From the NCBI GenBank assembly GCA_012270125.1, contig JAAXIY010000011.1:1-36200 (forward strand): a stretch of DNA of 36,200 nt. Direction: 5' to 3'. The notes under the pieces were generated by a model that worked only from the letters and a program-made list of their open reading frames with translations, was not told the DNA's origin and searched no databases. How positions within the stretch are numbered: position 1 is the stretch's first letter; each line of letters opens with the position of its first letter. The DNA comes from Paracoccaceae bacterium (GTDB lineage Bacteria; Pseudomonadota; Alphaproteobacteria; Rhodobacterales; Rhodobacteraceae). Shown in pieces: positions 17,343-26,205 of this stretch. The position numbers and the translations under genes were made by a program.

Positions 17343-18995
17343 CTACATATTGGGATAATTAGGTCCGTCACCACCCTGCGGTGTCACCCAAGTTATATTT
17401 TGACTGGGATCTTTTATGTCACAAGTTTTACAGTGTACACAGTTTTGAAAATTGATCACAAAACGTGAGGAATTTTCTTCAGTTTGAACCACTTCGTAAA
17501 CTCCAGCCGGGCAATACCGTTGAGCAGGCTCACTATATTGTGGCAAGTTCACTGATATAGGAATTTCTGGATTACCAAGTTGTAAATGACATGGCTGATT
17601 TTCTTCATGATTGGTCATTGAAAAAGAAACATTTGTCAAGCGATCAAAGCTAATTGAGCCATCTGGTTTAGGATAACTAATTTCTTTATGCTTTTCAGCA
17701 CTTTCCGTAGATGCCGCATCAGATTTCCCATGCTTCAGGCTACCAAAAAGAGAAAACTGAAATATCGTCTGAAACCACATGTCAAACCCACCCAGAATTA
17801 GGCCTCCTAATGGACCAAACCGAGCGTTTAGGGGCGCTACATTACGAACCTTTTTTAAATCTTTCCCAACCACACCATTTCTTAAGTTTACATCATAATC
17901 TGGCAGTAAATCACCAGATCGACCATCACTTATCGCACTGTAGACAGATTCAGCAGCTTCTATTCCAGAATTCATCGCGTTGTGATTACCCTTAATTCGA
18001 GGTAAGTTCACAAGCCCAGCAGAGCAGCCAAGAAGGGCTCCTCCGGGGAAAGTAGCTTTGGGAATTGACTGCAAACCACCCTTGGTAACAGCCCTTGCCC
18101 CATAAGCAATCCGTTTACCACCCCTAAGTAAATTTTCAATTTTTGGATGATGCTTAAACTGTTGAAATTCCATATACGGAGATAAAAAAGGATTTTTATA
18201 ATTTAGATCCACTATATATCCAACATAGACTTGGTTATTATTTAAATGATATACAAACGAACCACCAGAGTTTTTGAAACCTAACGGCCAGCCCATTGTA
18301 TGTGTAACCTCACCTTCATTGTGAACCTCAGGGTCAACTTCCCAAATTTCTTTCATTCCGATCCCAAATTTAGGGACGTCACATTCAGCGTCTAAATTGA
18401 ATTTTTCTATAACTTCTTTTGATAGTGATCCTCTAGCTCCTTCCGAAAGAAGAATGTATTTTCCATGTAATTCCATTCCAGGTTCATAGCTGTCTCCTAT
18501 TGAACCATCAGGGTTTTTCCCAAATTCCCCAGCAACGACGCCTTTAACTTCACCAGTTTTCCCATAAACTAATTCTGAGCAGGCCATACCAGGAAATATT
18601 TCAACACCCAATTCTTCAGCCTGCTCTGCCATCCACCGACATACATTACCCATAGATACTATATAATTGCCATGGTTATTCATCAGTGGAGGCATAACGG
18701 AATTAGGTAATCGGATCTGCCCTGCCTCTCCAAGAATATAAAAGTTATCTTCTTTGACAGGTACATCCAAAGGAGCCCCTTTTTCTTTCCAGTCAGGGAT
18801 CAATCTATTTAAACCGGAAGGATCTAAAACAGCACCTGACAATATATGTGCACCGACCTCTGAACCCTTCTCCAACACTACAATTTCCAAGTTTTCGTCG
18901 AGTTGCTTCAATCTGATAGCAGCAGATAGGCCCGCTGGACCAGCTCCAACTATAACAACATCATACTCCATAGTTTCTCTGACTGCTTGTGACAC
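17343..18995 (-). CDS. Electron-transfer flavoprotein-ubiquinone oxidoreductase
   Basis: ETF-QO passes electrons from ETF (fatty-acid and amino-acid dehydrogenases) to ubiquinone at the inner membrane. It shows the FAD site VVIVGAGPAGLSAAIRLKQL (GAGPAG 17-22), GAHILSGAVLDPSGL, the quinone-binding-type region IPKATFPGGALLGCSAGLVN and the C-terminal 4Fe-4S domain with Cys in RYCPAGVYEV and NCVHCKTCDI. I set the start at GTG 18995 (550 aa) because GGAGG sits 5 bases upstream and the family begins just before the MEYDVVIVG segment. The open frame runs 23 codons further to ATG 19064, without family similarity. It is divergent from greA. Confidence 0.95.
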   Translation of the reverse strand: MSQAVRETMEYDVVIVGAGPAGLSAAIRLKQLDENLEIVVLEKGSEVGAHILSGAVLDPSGLNRLIPDWKEKGAPLDVPVKEDNFYILGEAGQIRLPNSVMPPLMNNHGNYIVSMGNVCRWMAEQAEELGVEIFPGMACSELVYGKTGEVKGVVAGEFGKNPDGSIGDSYEPGMELHGKYILLSEGARGSLSKEVIEKFNLDAECDVPKFGIGMKEIWEVDPEVHNEGEVTHTMGWPLGFKNSGGSFVYHLNNNQVYVGYIVDLNYKNPFLSPYMEFQQFKHHPKIENLLRGGKRIAYGARAVTKGGLQSIPKATFPGGALLGCSAGLVNLPRIKGNHNAMNSGIEAAESVYSAISDGRSGDLLPDYDVNLRNGVVGKDLKKVRNVAPLNARFGPLGGLILGGFDMWFQTIFQFSLFGSLKHGKSDAASTESAEKHKEISYPKPDGSISFDRLTNVSFSMTNHEENQPCHLQLGNPEIPISVNLPQYSEPAQRYCPAGVYEVVQTEENSSRFVINFQNCVHCKTCDIKDPSQNITWVTPQGGDGPNYPNM

Positions 18996-19165
18996 TAGAA
19001 CCTCCTCGAGCGCTTTGCTTTCGTTGCCTAAGAATAAGTATGCTTTCTCCGCACTAAGCGTCAATCTTTTCAGCGCATTTTATGTCAAAATTGCGGCATT
19101 ATTTCCATAAATTTATCCATTCAATTGAAATTAATTTTACTAGGCCTTGCATTAAAACATTTAAT

Positions 19166-19194
19166 TTGTTCATCTTGGCAGTACAATTTTATAA
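19166..19194 (+). promoter_or_regulatory. Candidate sigma-70-type promoter of greA
   Basis: TTGTTC (19166-19171) and TTATAA (19189-19194) are 17 bases apart, and the greA ATG is 25 bases past the -10. Matched by eye only. Confidence 0.35.
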
Positions 19195-19218
19195 GTAACT
19201 CTAAAAACCGGACTCGTT

Positions 19219-19689
19219 ATGGAAAAAATCCCAATGACTAAAGCGGGAAGCATCGCACTCGAAGCAGAACTAAAAAAATTAAAATCTGTAGAGCGCCCCA
19301 ATATAATACAAGCCATATCGGAGGCCCGAGAACATGGCGACCTGTCTGAAAATGCCGAATATCATTCAGCTCGTGAAAAACAAAGTTTCATAGAGGGTAG
19401 AATAAAAGAGATCGAGGCGATTATATCTTTGGCGGATGTAATTGACCCTTTAGCATTATCAGGCACTATAAAATTTGGGGCAACAGTAACTTTAGTCGAT
19501 GAGGATACTGATGAGGAAAAATGTTGGCAAATTGTTGGAGAGCATGAAGCTAATATTGAAACAGGGCTTTTAAACATTAAATCGCCAATCGCAAGAGCAC
19601 TCATTGGAAAAGATGAGGGTGATAGTGTAGAGGTTAAAACACCAGGTGGCGAAAAAGCTTATGAAATATTGAAAGTTGAATATAAGTAG
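19219..19689 (+). CDS. greA: Transcription elongation factor GreA
   Basis: GreA enters the secondary channel of RNA polymerase and stimulates cleavage of backtracked transcripts. The 156-aa protein has the N-terminal coiled coil with the tip acidic pair in [20 protein letters not shown] (the DLSENAEY motif), and the C-terminal FKBP-like domain ([49 protein letters not shown]). [10 protein letters not shown] is the usual start. It stands alone, divergent from ETF-QO and convergent with the quinone oxidoreductase gene. Confidence 0.97.
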   Translation: MEKIPMTKAGSIALEAELKKLKSVERPNIIQAISEAREHGDLSENAEYHSAREKQSFIEGRIKEIEAIISLADVIDPLALSGTIKFGATVTLVDEDTDEEKCWQIVGEHEANIETGLLNIKSPIARALIGKDEGDSVEVKTPGGEKAYEILKVEYK

Positions 19690-19732
19690 ATATTTTTCGT
19701 AAAAAATGGGAAGATAGAACCCAATTTCTATA

Positions 19733-20722
19733 TTAAAGCCGCCCGTCAACTTTTAATACTATCTTACCAATGTGCTTGCTACTTTCCATTAAAAGATGTG
19801 CTGAAGATACATCATTTAAATCAAAAACGCTGTTTATAACTGGGTTTATTCTACCAGTACTCAATAGTGGCCAAATTTTTTCCAACAATTCCGACGCTAT
19901 CTGAGATTTAGAAAGGTCGGATTGAGGCCGCAAAGTACTACCAGTAACAGTTAAGCGTCGTGTCATTATCTGTGCAAAATTTAATTCAACTTTTGCGCCT
20001 TTTAAAAAGGCAATTTGCACTAACCTACCATCATCAACTAATGCTTTTATATTTTTTTCTATATAGGCGCCTCCAACCATATCTAATATAAGGTGTACTC
20101 CGCCAATACTTTTTATTACTTCTAAAAAATCTTCTTTATTATAATTGATTGCTCTTATTGCACCTAGCTCTTCACAAGCTGAACACTTTGCCTCGTTGCC
20201 TGCCGTAGCATAAACTTCACTACCGAAAAGGTTAGCTAATTGAATAGCCATAGTTCCTATTCCTGATGAGCCACCGTGAACCAAAAACTTTTCGTTTGGC
20301 TTCAATCCACCTCTTTGAAAAACATTGCTCCAAACTGTAAATAACGTTTCAGGAAGCGCAGCAGCCTGCTTGAGGCTCATTCCGGTTGGAACAGGTAAAC
20401 AATGACTAGCTTGGGTTACTGCGTATTCAGCATAACCGCCACCTGGCAGAAGTGCACACACTTCATCACCAACTTCCCAATTAGTAACATTTTTTCCAAT
20501 AGCGAATATTATTCCTGAAGCTTCAAGGCCTGGAAGATCACTAGCACCTGGAGGAGGCAGGTAAGATCCGGAACGTTGCAAAACATCTGGACGGTTAATT
20601 CCTGCGTAAGAAATTTTTATTAAAACTTCATTTCTTTTTGGCTTTGGAATACTCCTAACCGATGACTTTAAAACGGATGGACCACCAGGCTCAACAATTT
20701 CAATCACCTTCATACTTGTCAT
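19733..20722 (-). CDS. NAD(P)H quinone oxidoreductase, zinc-free MDR family
   Basis: The 329-aa protein belongs to the medium-chain dehydrogenase/reductase superfamily, QOR/PIG3 branch. It shows the GroES-like part (VLIKISYAGINRPDVLQRSGSY, LPGLEASGIIFAIG) and the Rossmann part (FLVHGGSSGIGTMAIQLANLFG). The catalytic zinc Cys and His are missing, as in quinone reductases. The substrate is unknown. ATG 20722 overlaps the COQ9 stop by one base (TAATG); ATG 20713, three codons later, starts MKVIEIVEPGG and is equally possible. Its link to COQ9 suggests a quinone-related role, which is inference. Confidence 0.9.
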   Translation of the reverse strand: MTSMKVIEIVEPGGPSVLKSSVRSIPKPKRNEVLIKISYAGINRPDVLQRSGSYLPPPGASDLPGLEASGIIFAIGKNVTNWEVGDEVCALLPGGGYAEYAVTQASHCLPVPTGMSLKQAAALPETLFTVWSNVFQRGGLKPNEKFLVHGGSSGIGTMAIQLANLFGSEVYATAGNEAKCSACEELGAIRAINYNKEDFLEVIKSIGGVHLILDMVGGAYIEKNIKALVDDGRLVQIAFLKGAKVELNFAQIMTRRLTVTGSTLRPQSDLSKSQIASELLEKIWPLLSTGRINPVINSVFDLNDVSSAHLLMESSKHIGKIVLKVDGRL

Positions 20723-21414
20723 TAGTGGATATCCAAATGACCAGGTAAGTTAGTATTAATTGACTTATTAGGCTTCTTGATACGTTTTAATATATTCGTT
20801 GCAAAACCATTAAAATTCTTAGTATATTTATTTGTTTTAAGCTGTGCCTTTACTTTCTCAAAAGTCATAACGTCTTCAATTCGTCGATTTAGAAAATGCC
20901 AAGTTTCTGCACTTCCTTCACTATCATCACCGAGCCAAAATAATACAGTACTTGCATATACTGCGCTCAAAATTGTTCTTTTAGAATACCAGTTGAAATC
21001 TTCAGACTCATCACCAATTAATTGCCAGATTAGATCCGAAGTATCCCAAACTAAACGGCCACCCTCAACGGCGTGTGTAGGTAGTGAGAACAAAACTACC
21101 CCTCGTCGTACGGCTTCTTTATCAGAAGATATTGTGATTCTTAACTCAACTGCTTTTTTAATCTTTTCTCTTACTTTTAATTCAGAGATTTTTTGTTTCT
21201 TAAAAGAAGATTTGAACTGATCATCACCCCACTTATGAAAAGTGCTCGCTAGATCCACAGCGCCACGCGGGCAAATTAACTTGGCTTTATTTTCTGGAAT
21301 ATTGGCTTCTTCACAAGCAGCAGAAAAAGTCGAAGGAGACCACCCATCAAATGCAACATTAGGAAGTGCGGCTTTCATCAGATTTAATTTCTCAGGATCA
21401 ATCGGTCCACGCAT
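20722..21414 (-). CDS. COQ9-family protein (ubiquinone biosynthesis)
   Basis: The 230-aa protein is mostly alpha-helical with the COQ9 pattern: ALPNVAFDGWSPSTFSAACEE and LICPRGAVDLASTFHKWGDD at the N-terminus (TetR-like fold), then AVRRGVVLFSLPTHAVEGGRLVWDTSDLIW, and YSKRTILSAVYASTVLFWLGD, ending in a basic tail. In eukaryotes COQ9 binds lipids and presents ubiquinone precursors to COQ7. Alphaproteobacterial members probably do the same. It is divergent from rpsU and linked by a TAATG overlap to the quinone oxidoreductase gene. Confidence 0.9.
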   Translation of the reverse strand: MRGPIDPEKLNLMKAALPNVAFDGWSPSTFSAACEEANIPENKAKLICPRGAVDLASTFHKWGDDQFKSSFKKQKISELKVREKIKKAVELRITISSDKEAVRRGVVLFSLPTHAVEGGRLVWDTSDLIWQLIGDESEDFNWYSKRTILSAVYASTVLFWLGDDSEGSAETWHFLNRRIEDVMTFEKVKAQLKTNKYTKNFNGFATNILKRIKKPNKSINTNLPGHLDIH

Positions 21415-21429
21415 TTATAAATCTTTCAC

Positions 21430-21458
21430 TAGACAAGTTTAATTATGATTGCTATAGG
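21430..21458 (+). promoter_or_regulatory. Candidate promoter of rpsU
   Basis: TAGACA (21430-21435) and TATAGG (21453-21458) are 17 bases apart, 54 bases before the rpsU ATG. Matched by eye only. Confidence 0.35.
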
Positions 21459-21511
21459 ACCACTTCCTGCACATAGATGCAACTTTAACATAGAAAGGTG
21501 GTGACAGCCAC

Positions 21512-21718
21512 ATGCAGGTTAGTGTTCGAGATAACAACGTAGACCAAGCTCTACGGGCGTTGAAAAAGAAACTTCAGCGTGAGGGCGTTTTTCGGGAAAT
21601 GAAGCTTAAACAGCATTTCGAAAAACCCTCTGAAAAGAAAGCTCGTGAAAAAGCCGAGGCAATTCGACGTGCTCGTAAATTAGCTCGTAAAAAGGCTCAA
21701 CGCGAAGGAATGATGTAA
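21512..21718 (+). CDS. rpsU: 30S ribosomal protein S21
   Basis: The 68-aa basic protein ([20 protein letters not shown], then [20 protein letters not shown]) is S21, which sits on the small subunit platform near the anti-Shine-Dalgarno. AGGTGGTGA upstream is a strong ribosome binding site. It is a single-gene unit with its own terminator at 21746, divergent from COQ9. Confidence 0.97.
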   Translation: MQVSVRDNNVDQALRALKKKLQREGVFREMKLKQHFEKPSEKKAREKAEAIRRARKLARKKAQREGMM

Positions 21719-21745
21719 ACACATCTTCACATATCTTTTGAAAAC

Positions 21746-21771
21746 GGCCTACTTTCTAGTGGGCCTTTTTT
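21746..21771 (+). terminator. Intrinsic terminator of rpsU
   Basis: GGCCTACT (21746-21753) pairs with AGTGGGCC (21758-21765) with one T-G pair, loop TTCT, then six T. It lies in the gap before the convergent ppk2 gene. Confidence 0.9.
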
Positions 21772-21784
21772 ATTGTAATATACT

Positions 21785-22690
21785 CTAGTAAATCTTTGGA
21801 ACATACAATTTGTCAGGTAAAACCCTGCGTTCATAGTCTGGATTGAAAATCCGTTCAGGCAAGTTAACTGGCTCATGTTGAATCTCTTTATATGGGACCA
21901 TGGATAGAATATGCTCAATGCAATTCAAACGTTCTCTTTTTTTATCATTCCCCTCAACAATATACCAAGGCGCTTCAGGAATATTCGTCCTTGAAAACAT
22001 TTCCTCTTTGGCCTTAGTGTAATCTTCCCAACGTATTCTACTCTCCAAATCCATTTCAGATAGTTTCCACTGCTTCATGGGGTCATGGATTCTCATGAGA
22101 AACCTTATTTGCTGCTCTTCATCAGAAATTGAGAACCAGTACTTTAACACTATTATACCAGATCGAACCAACATACGTTCAAATTCAGGAACATCATTAA
22201 AAAATTCCTCTACTTGTTGTTCTTTAGCGAACCCCATAACTCTTTCTACACCGGCGCGATTATACCACGAACGGTCAAATAAAACGATTTCACCACCAGC
22301 AGGAAGATGGGGTACAAATCTCTGGAAATACCATTGCGATTTTTCCCTTTCAGTGGGAGCAGGAAGAGCAACTACCCGAGCAACTCGAGGATCCATTCTC
22401 TGTGTTATTCGTTTAATAACGCTTCCTTTACCAGCCCCATCACGACCTTCACAGATTATTACTAGTTTTGAGCCAGTTTCTTTGACCCAATCTTGTAATT
22501 TTATTAGTTCCACTTGAAGTCTCAACAAATTACGATAGTAGGTCGTTTTATCCAACATGTTAGGATGCTTATCACGATAAATCTTTCGCATTTCTTCAGT
22601 CAAGGCAGGAGCGTTAAACTCTTCTTCGAACATTTCATCCAAAGTGTCTTCTAACTCCGCCTCGATCCAACTTTTTGTTTTTTTTGTCAT
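21785..22690 (-). CDS. ppk2: Polyphosphate kinase 2 (PPK2 family)
   Basis: PPK2 enzymes transfer phosphate between polyphosphate and nucleotides, usually making GTP, ATP or ADP from polyphosphate. The protein is a single-domain P-loop kinase: VIICEGRDGAGKGSVIKRI (Walker A 82-89), the lid segment PAPTEREKSQWYFQRFVPHLP, Walker B-like IVLFDRSWYNRAGVERVMGF (FDRSWYNR 138-145), and KFW-like LKYWFSISDEEQQIRF. I chose ATG 22690 (301 aa) because GGAGAG lies about 11 bases upstream; the open frame extends four codons to a GTG placed too close to it. It is last in a run of minus-strand genes and converges on rpsU. Confidence 0.92.
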   Translation of the reverse strand: MTKKTKSWIEAELEDTLDEMFEEEFNAPALTEEMRKIYRDKHPNMLDKTTYYRNLLRLQVELIKLQDWVKETGSKLVIICEGRDGAGKGSVIKRITQRMDPRVARVVALPAPTEREKSQWYFQRFVPHLPAGGEIVLFDRSWYNRAGVERVMGFAKEQQVEEFFNDVPEFERMLVRSGIIVLKYWFSISDEEQQIRFLMRIHDPMKQWKLSEMDLESRIRWEDYTKAKEEMFSRTNIPEAPWYIVEGNDKKRERLNCIEHILSMVPYKEIQHEPVNLPERIFNPDYERRVLPDKLYVPKIY

Positions 22691-22785
22691 ACGAAAATAC
22701 ACTCTCCAGAGCCTAAAACCCTTATTGAATTGTAACTCTTACACTAAAACTCCGAAAGGGTCACGAATAAGTATAAATTTCGAAA

Positions 22786-23244
22786 CTAAATGGGTAAAGC
22801 AGTTGTTTTAAACACAGTTCTCAACGCAAAAGACGACTGCATCTGCGCCACGCCCGGTAGTCTTGCCAAATATTGCCGATGAATTCGTGCAAAGTCTTCA
22901 GTACTTTCTGCAACAACTTTTAAAACATAGTCAGCAGTTCCGGCAGTGAGATGACACTCTAAAACATTTGGGATGCGGGCAACTTCCTTTTCAAAAGCAT
23001 CTAAGACTTCATCTGCCTGAGCAGATAATGTAATTTCTACAAAAACGGTTGTGGGAACTCCCATTTTTTTCGCATCCAGAAGGGCTACATATTCTTTAAC
23101 AATACCATCATCCTCTAATCTTTGGACACGTCGATAGCATGCAGACTGAGAGAGATTTATACTGTCGGCTAAATCAGCATTTGAAATTCTTCCCTGCTCC
23201 TGCAAAGCTTTAAGAATACGTTTATCGATTTCATCTAATTTCAT
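22786..23244 (-). CDS. Lrp/AsnC-family transcription regulator
   Basis: The 152-aa protein has an N-terminal winged helix (LDEIDKRILKALQEQGRISN ADLADSINLSQSACYRRVQR) and a C-terminal RAM ligand domain (DAKKMGVPTTVFVEITLSAQ, NVLECHLTAGTADYVLKVVA). The family responds to amino acids, usually leucine. The helix sequence LSQSACYRRVQRLEDDGIVK is close to Lrp itself. The target cannot be told from here. The gene starts 81 bases downstream of the ytoQ stop and could be transcribed with it or alone. Confidence 0.9.
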   Translation of the reverse strand: MKLDEIDKRILKALQEQGRISNADLADSINLSQSACYRRVQRLEDDGIVKEYVALLDAKKMGVPTTVFVEITLSAQADEVLDAFEKEVARIPNVLECHLTAGTADYVLKVVAESTEDFARIHRQYLARLPGVAQMQSSFALRTVFKTTALPI

Positions 23245-23325
23245 AACATCAGTTTTCTATTGAAAGCAGAATTGATCAAATTTTCTTGTAAACATTTGTT
23301 CAATCAGTAATACACGCCAATTCTG

Positions 23326-23763
23326 TTAAGCTCTTCCATCCAAAACATATTTTAGAATTTGAACTACTTGATCAGGATTTTCCACTACAGCTAAAGCCGC
23401 TGCATCAACTTCTTTTAGAGCGTGCTGGTGCTCTTTACTATGCATAACAATCAGAGATTTACCATTTGCCGCCGCAAAACCAGCATCAAAAGCCGCATTC
23501 CATTGCTTATATTTTTCACCAAATCGAACAACAACAATATCAGCATCCATGAGCCCTTTTCGGGTACGAATTGCATTTAGTTTTGCACCTTTATTGTCGT
23601 GCCAGAATTTATCTGGCTCACTTCCCATAATCATAACGCCACAATCATCACTTAATTCATGATCTGTGATGGGACCGTCAAAAGTAACATTCAACCCCTG
23701 AGATCCACTTATTATTTCCTGCCGCCAATTGGTATGAATCTCACCCGATAAATAAACTCTCAT
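23326..23763 (-). CDS. ytoQ: YtoQ-family protein
   Basis: The 145-aa protein begins MRVYLSGEIHTNWRQEIISG and continues with VTFDGPITDHELSDDCGVMI, RTRKGLMDADIVVVRFGEKY and NAAFDAGFAAANGKSLIVMH. This is YtoQ, a small Rossmann-like fold related to nucleoside 2-deoxyribosyltransferases. The D-A-D and N-A-A-F-D-A-G-F segments match that superfamily's phosphate and catalytic loops. No activity is established. It starts 9 bases after the pheT stop and is probably the last gene of the pheST unit. Confidence 0.85.
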   Translation of the reverse strand: MRVYLSGEIHTNWRQEIISGSQGLNVTFDGPITDHELSDDCGVMIMGSEPDKFWHDNKGAKLNAIRTRKGLMDADIVVVRFGEKYKQWNAAFDAGFAAANGKSLIVMHSKEHQHALKEVDAAALAVVENPDQVVQILKYVLDGRA

Positions 23764-23772
23764 CTTTCTCTC

Positions 23773-26172
23773 CTAGGTCCGCAATATGCCACCAGTCGCA
23801 TTTGTTACCTTTTCGATTACTTTTTTGCTTAATTCTTCAATTTCTGCATCAGTAAGGGTCTTTTCAAAAGGCTGAAGACGAACAGTGATAGCAATAGATT
23901 TTTTTTCACTACCAATTTCTTCACCAATAAACTCATCAAAAACTTTGACGTCTTGAATCATTTTCTTATCAGCTCCCGCTGCAGCAACCACAAGGTCGGA
24001 AGCTTCCACTCTATCCGCAACAATAAATGCGAAGTCACGCTCCACAGCTTGAAGATCAATCAAGTCTAAGGCAGAACGAGTTGCACTATGATTTCTTGGA
24101 ACGGGAATAGAATTAGGCCATATGGTAAAGGCTACAGCTGGACCCTTCACATCCAGTTCTTTCAATACTTTTGGGTGAATTTCTCCAAAAACTGCAAGAA
24201 CATTCTTTGGGCCCAAACATATACAACCATGCCGACCAGGATGCCACCAACTGCTCCCACCTCTTTTAATTTGCACTTTTTGGGGCGCACCTAAAGCAGA
24301 AAGAGTGTTTTCCAGATCTGCCTTTGCGTCGAAAACATCAATATTTCTTGCTTTCTCGTGCACACTTTTCTTACTTGTTTGGCCTACTAACAGTCCGGAG
24401 ATTTGAAAATCTTGATCATCAGGCTCTCCACCACCAAATACTGGACCAACTTCAAATAATGCAATGTCATTAAAACCCCTTGCTTGGTTTCTCGAAGCTG
24501 CTTTTAAAAGGCAAGGCAACAAATCGGGCCTCATATGGCTCATGTCATTTGAAATTGGATTTTGCAGTTGGCTGCTGTTTGTACCGCCGCCAAATAGGGT
24601 CGCTGATGCAACATCTATAAAGCTATAAGATACACATTCATTATAACCCAGAGCCGCAAGGTTTCGTCTTGCCATCTGCTCACGTTTTTGAGCAACACTC
24701 AAAACCGGCTTTGGAATACCCAAGTCATTTCTAGGTAGTGGGATACCTTTTAAATTCGACAATGAAGCAACTCGGGCAATTTCTTCAACTATATCTGCTT
24801 CTCCCAACACATCGGGTCGCCAAGCTGGTACGAACGCTTTGTTTTCTTTCAGCTTAAAGCCTAAATCAGTTAAAATCTCCCTTTGCCGGCCCTCTGAAAT
24901 TTTCATTCCTACAAGTGACTGAACTTTATTTGGGTCAAATTTGTAATATCGTGAAGTGTCAGGAACCTTGCCTGCCATTACTAAATCTGAGGCTTCTCCT
25001 CCGCAAAGCTCAAGTATCAGCTGAGTTGCAGCCTCAATTCCTATGGGCGTCCATTCTGGATCTATTCCACGCTCAAAACGATACCTTGCATCTGAGTTAA
25101 TCTTTAATTCGCGACCAGTGTAAGCTGTTCTCACAGGATCAAAAAATGCTGCTTCCAAGAAAACATTTTCAGTTTCGCTCGTGCAGCCAGAATTCAAGCC
25201 TCCCATTATGCCGCCAAGACTTTCAACACCAATCGAGTCTGAAATTGCAACCATTCCTGGAGTTAACGTATATTCTTTTTCGTCCAATCCAATAAATTTC
25301 TCTCCGCCAGTTGCCTTGTGAACTTTTAAAGTTTTACCACCTATTTTATCTGCATCAAAAACGTGAAGAGGACGGTTTTGATCGTAAGTAAAATAATTTG
25401 TAATATCAACAAGTGTGGATATGGGACGCAACCCAATTGCTTTCAAATAGTCCTGCAGCCATTCTGGAGACTGCCCATTCTTCACCCCTTTGATAACGCG
25501 TCCAAAAAAAACCGGTGCGCTACTAAGTGTATCATTTTCAATTTTAACTGAAATTGGACATGGGAAACTACCCTGAACAGAGCTCACTTTATTTACTATC
25601 AACTTACCTAACCCACGAGCAGCCAAGTCTCTAGCTATTCCATGAACACCAAGTGCGTCAGGTCTATTCGGCGTGATAGCAATTTCTATGATGGGGTCGA
25701 CTTTTGATGGTTTATTTTCAGACAGCCAGTCAACAAACTTTTGCCCGACTTCTCCTGAAGATAATTCAATAATACCATCGTGCTCGTCACTCAGCTGCAT
25801 CTCCCTTTCAGAACACATCATTCCGAAACTATCTACACCACGAATTTTACCAACCCCAATTGTCGTTTCTATACCCGGAACAAACACACCAGGCTTCGCC
25901 ACCACAACCCATATTCCTTCTCGAGCATTTGGAGCCCCACAAATTATTTGAAGTTCACCTTCATCTGTTTGTACTTGGCAAACCCGCAACTTATCTGCAT
26001 TTGGGTGCTGTTCTGCACTAAGCACCTTACCAATCGTAAACTTTTCTAATTTCTCAACTGGGTTTTCAACGCTCTCAACCTCTAATCCCAAGTCCGTTAG
26101 AGCGGAAAGTATTTCGTCTAAACTAGCAGAAGTATCTAAATGTTTTTTAAGCCAAGATAGTGTGAACTTCAT
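23773..26172 (-). CDS. pheT: Phenylalanyl-tRNA synthetase beta subunit
   Basis: The 799-aa subunit pairs with PheS as alpha2-beta2. From the N-terminus: MKFTLSWLKKHLDTSASLDE, an EMAP-II-like tRNA-binding domain (FTIGKVLSAEQHPNADKLRV about 45-64; ICGAPNAREG), the B3/B4 editing domain, the B5 domain, a catalytic-like core (RPDLLPCLLKAASRNQARGF, ALFEVGPVFG) and the C-terminal ferredoxin-like anticodon-binding domain (AVERDFAFIVADRVEASDLV, IAITVRLQPFEKTLTDAEIE). Length is normal. It lies 33 bases after pheS and is followed by ytoQ. Confidence 0.97.
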   Translation of the reverse strand: MKFTLSWLKKHLDTSASLDEILSALTDLGLEVESVENPVEKLEKFTIGKVLSAEQHPNADKLRVCQVQTDEGELQIICGAPNAREGIWVVVAKPGVFVPGIETTIGVGKIRGVDSFGMMCSEREMQLSDEHDGIIELSSGEVGQKFVDWLSENKPSKVDPIIEIAITPNRPDALGVHGIARDLAARGLGKLIVNKVSSVQGSFPCPISVKIENDTLSSAPVFFGRVIKGVKNGQSPEWLQDYLKAIGLRPISTLVDITNYFTYDQNRPLHVFDADKIGGKTLKVHKATGGEKFIGLDEKEYTLTPGMVAISDSIGVESLGGIMGGLNSGCTSETENVFLEAAFFDPVRTAYTGRELKINSDARYRFERGIDPEWTPIGIEAATQLILELCGGEASDLVMAGKVPDTSRYYKFDPNKVQSLVGMKISEGRQREILTDLGFKLKENKAFVPAWRPDVLGEADIVEEIARVASLSNLKGIPLPRNDLGIPKPVLSVAQKREQMARRNLAALGYNECVSYSFIDVASATLFGGGTNSSQLQNPISNDMSHMRPDLLPCLLKAASRNQARGFNDIALFEVGPVFGGGEPDDQDFQISGLLVGQTSKKSVHEKARNIDVFDAKADLENTLSALGAPQKVQIKRGGSSWWHPGRHGCICLGPKNVLAVFGEIHPKVLKELDVKGPAVAFTIWPNSIPVPRNHSATRSALDLIDLQAVERDFAFIVADRVEASDLVVAAAGADKKMIQDVKVFDEFIGEEIGSEKKSIAITVRLQPFEKTLTDAEIEELSKKVIEKVTNATGGILRT

Positions 26173-26205
26173 AATCTTTCCTTATATCAACACCATACAG
26201 ATTTC

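Noticed and set aside
18996-19064. ATG 19064 as the ETF-QO start
   Set aside because: The 23 extra residues are unlike the family, while GGAGG lies 5 bases before GTG 18995.
19701-19723. Possible terminator between greA and the quinone oxidoreductase gene
   Set aside because: Only a 4-bp stem (TGGG/CCCA) beside six A; too weak to call in either direction.
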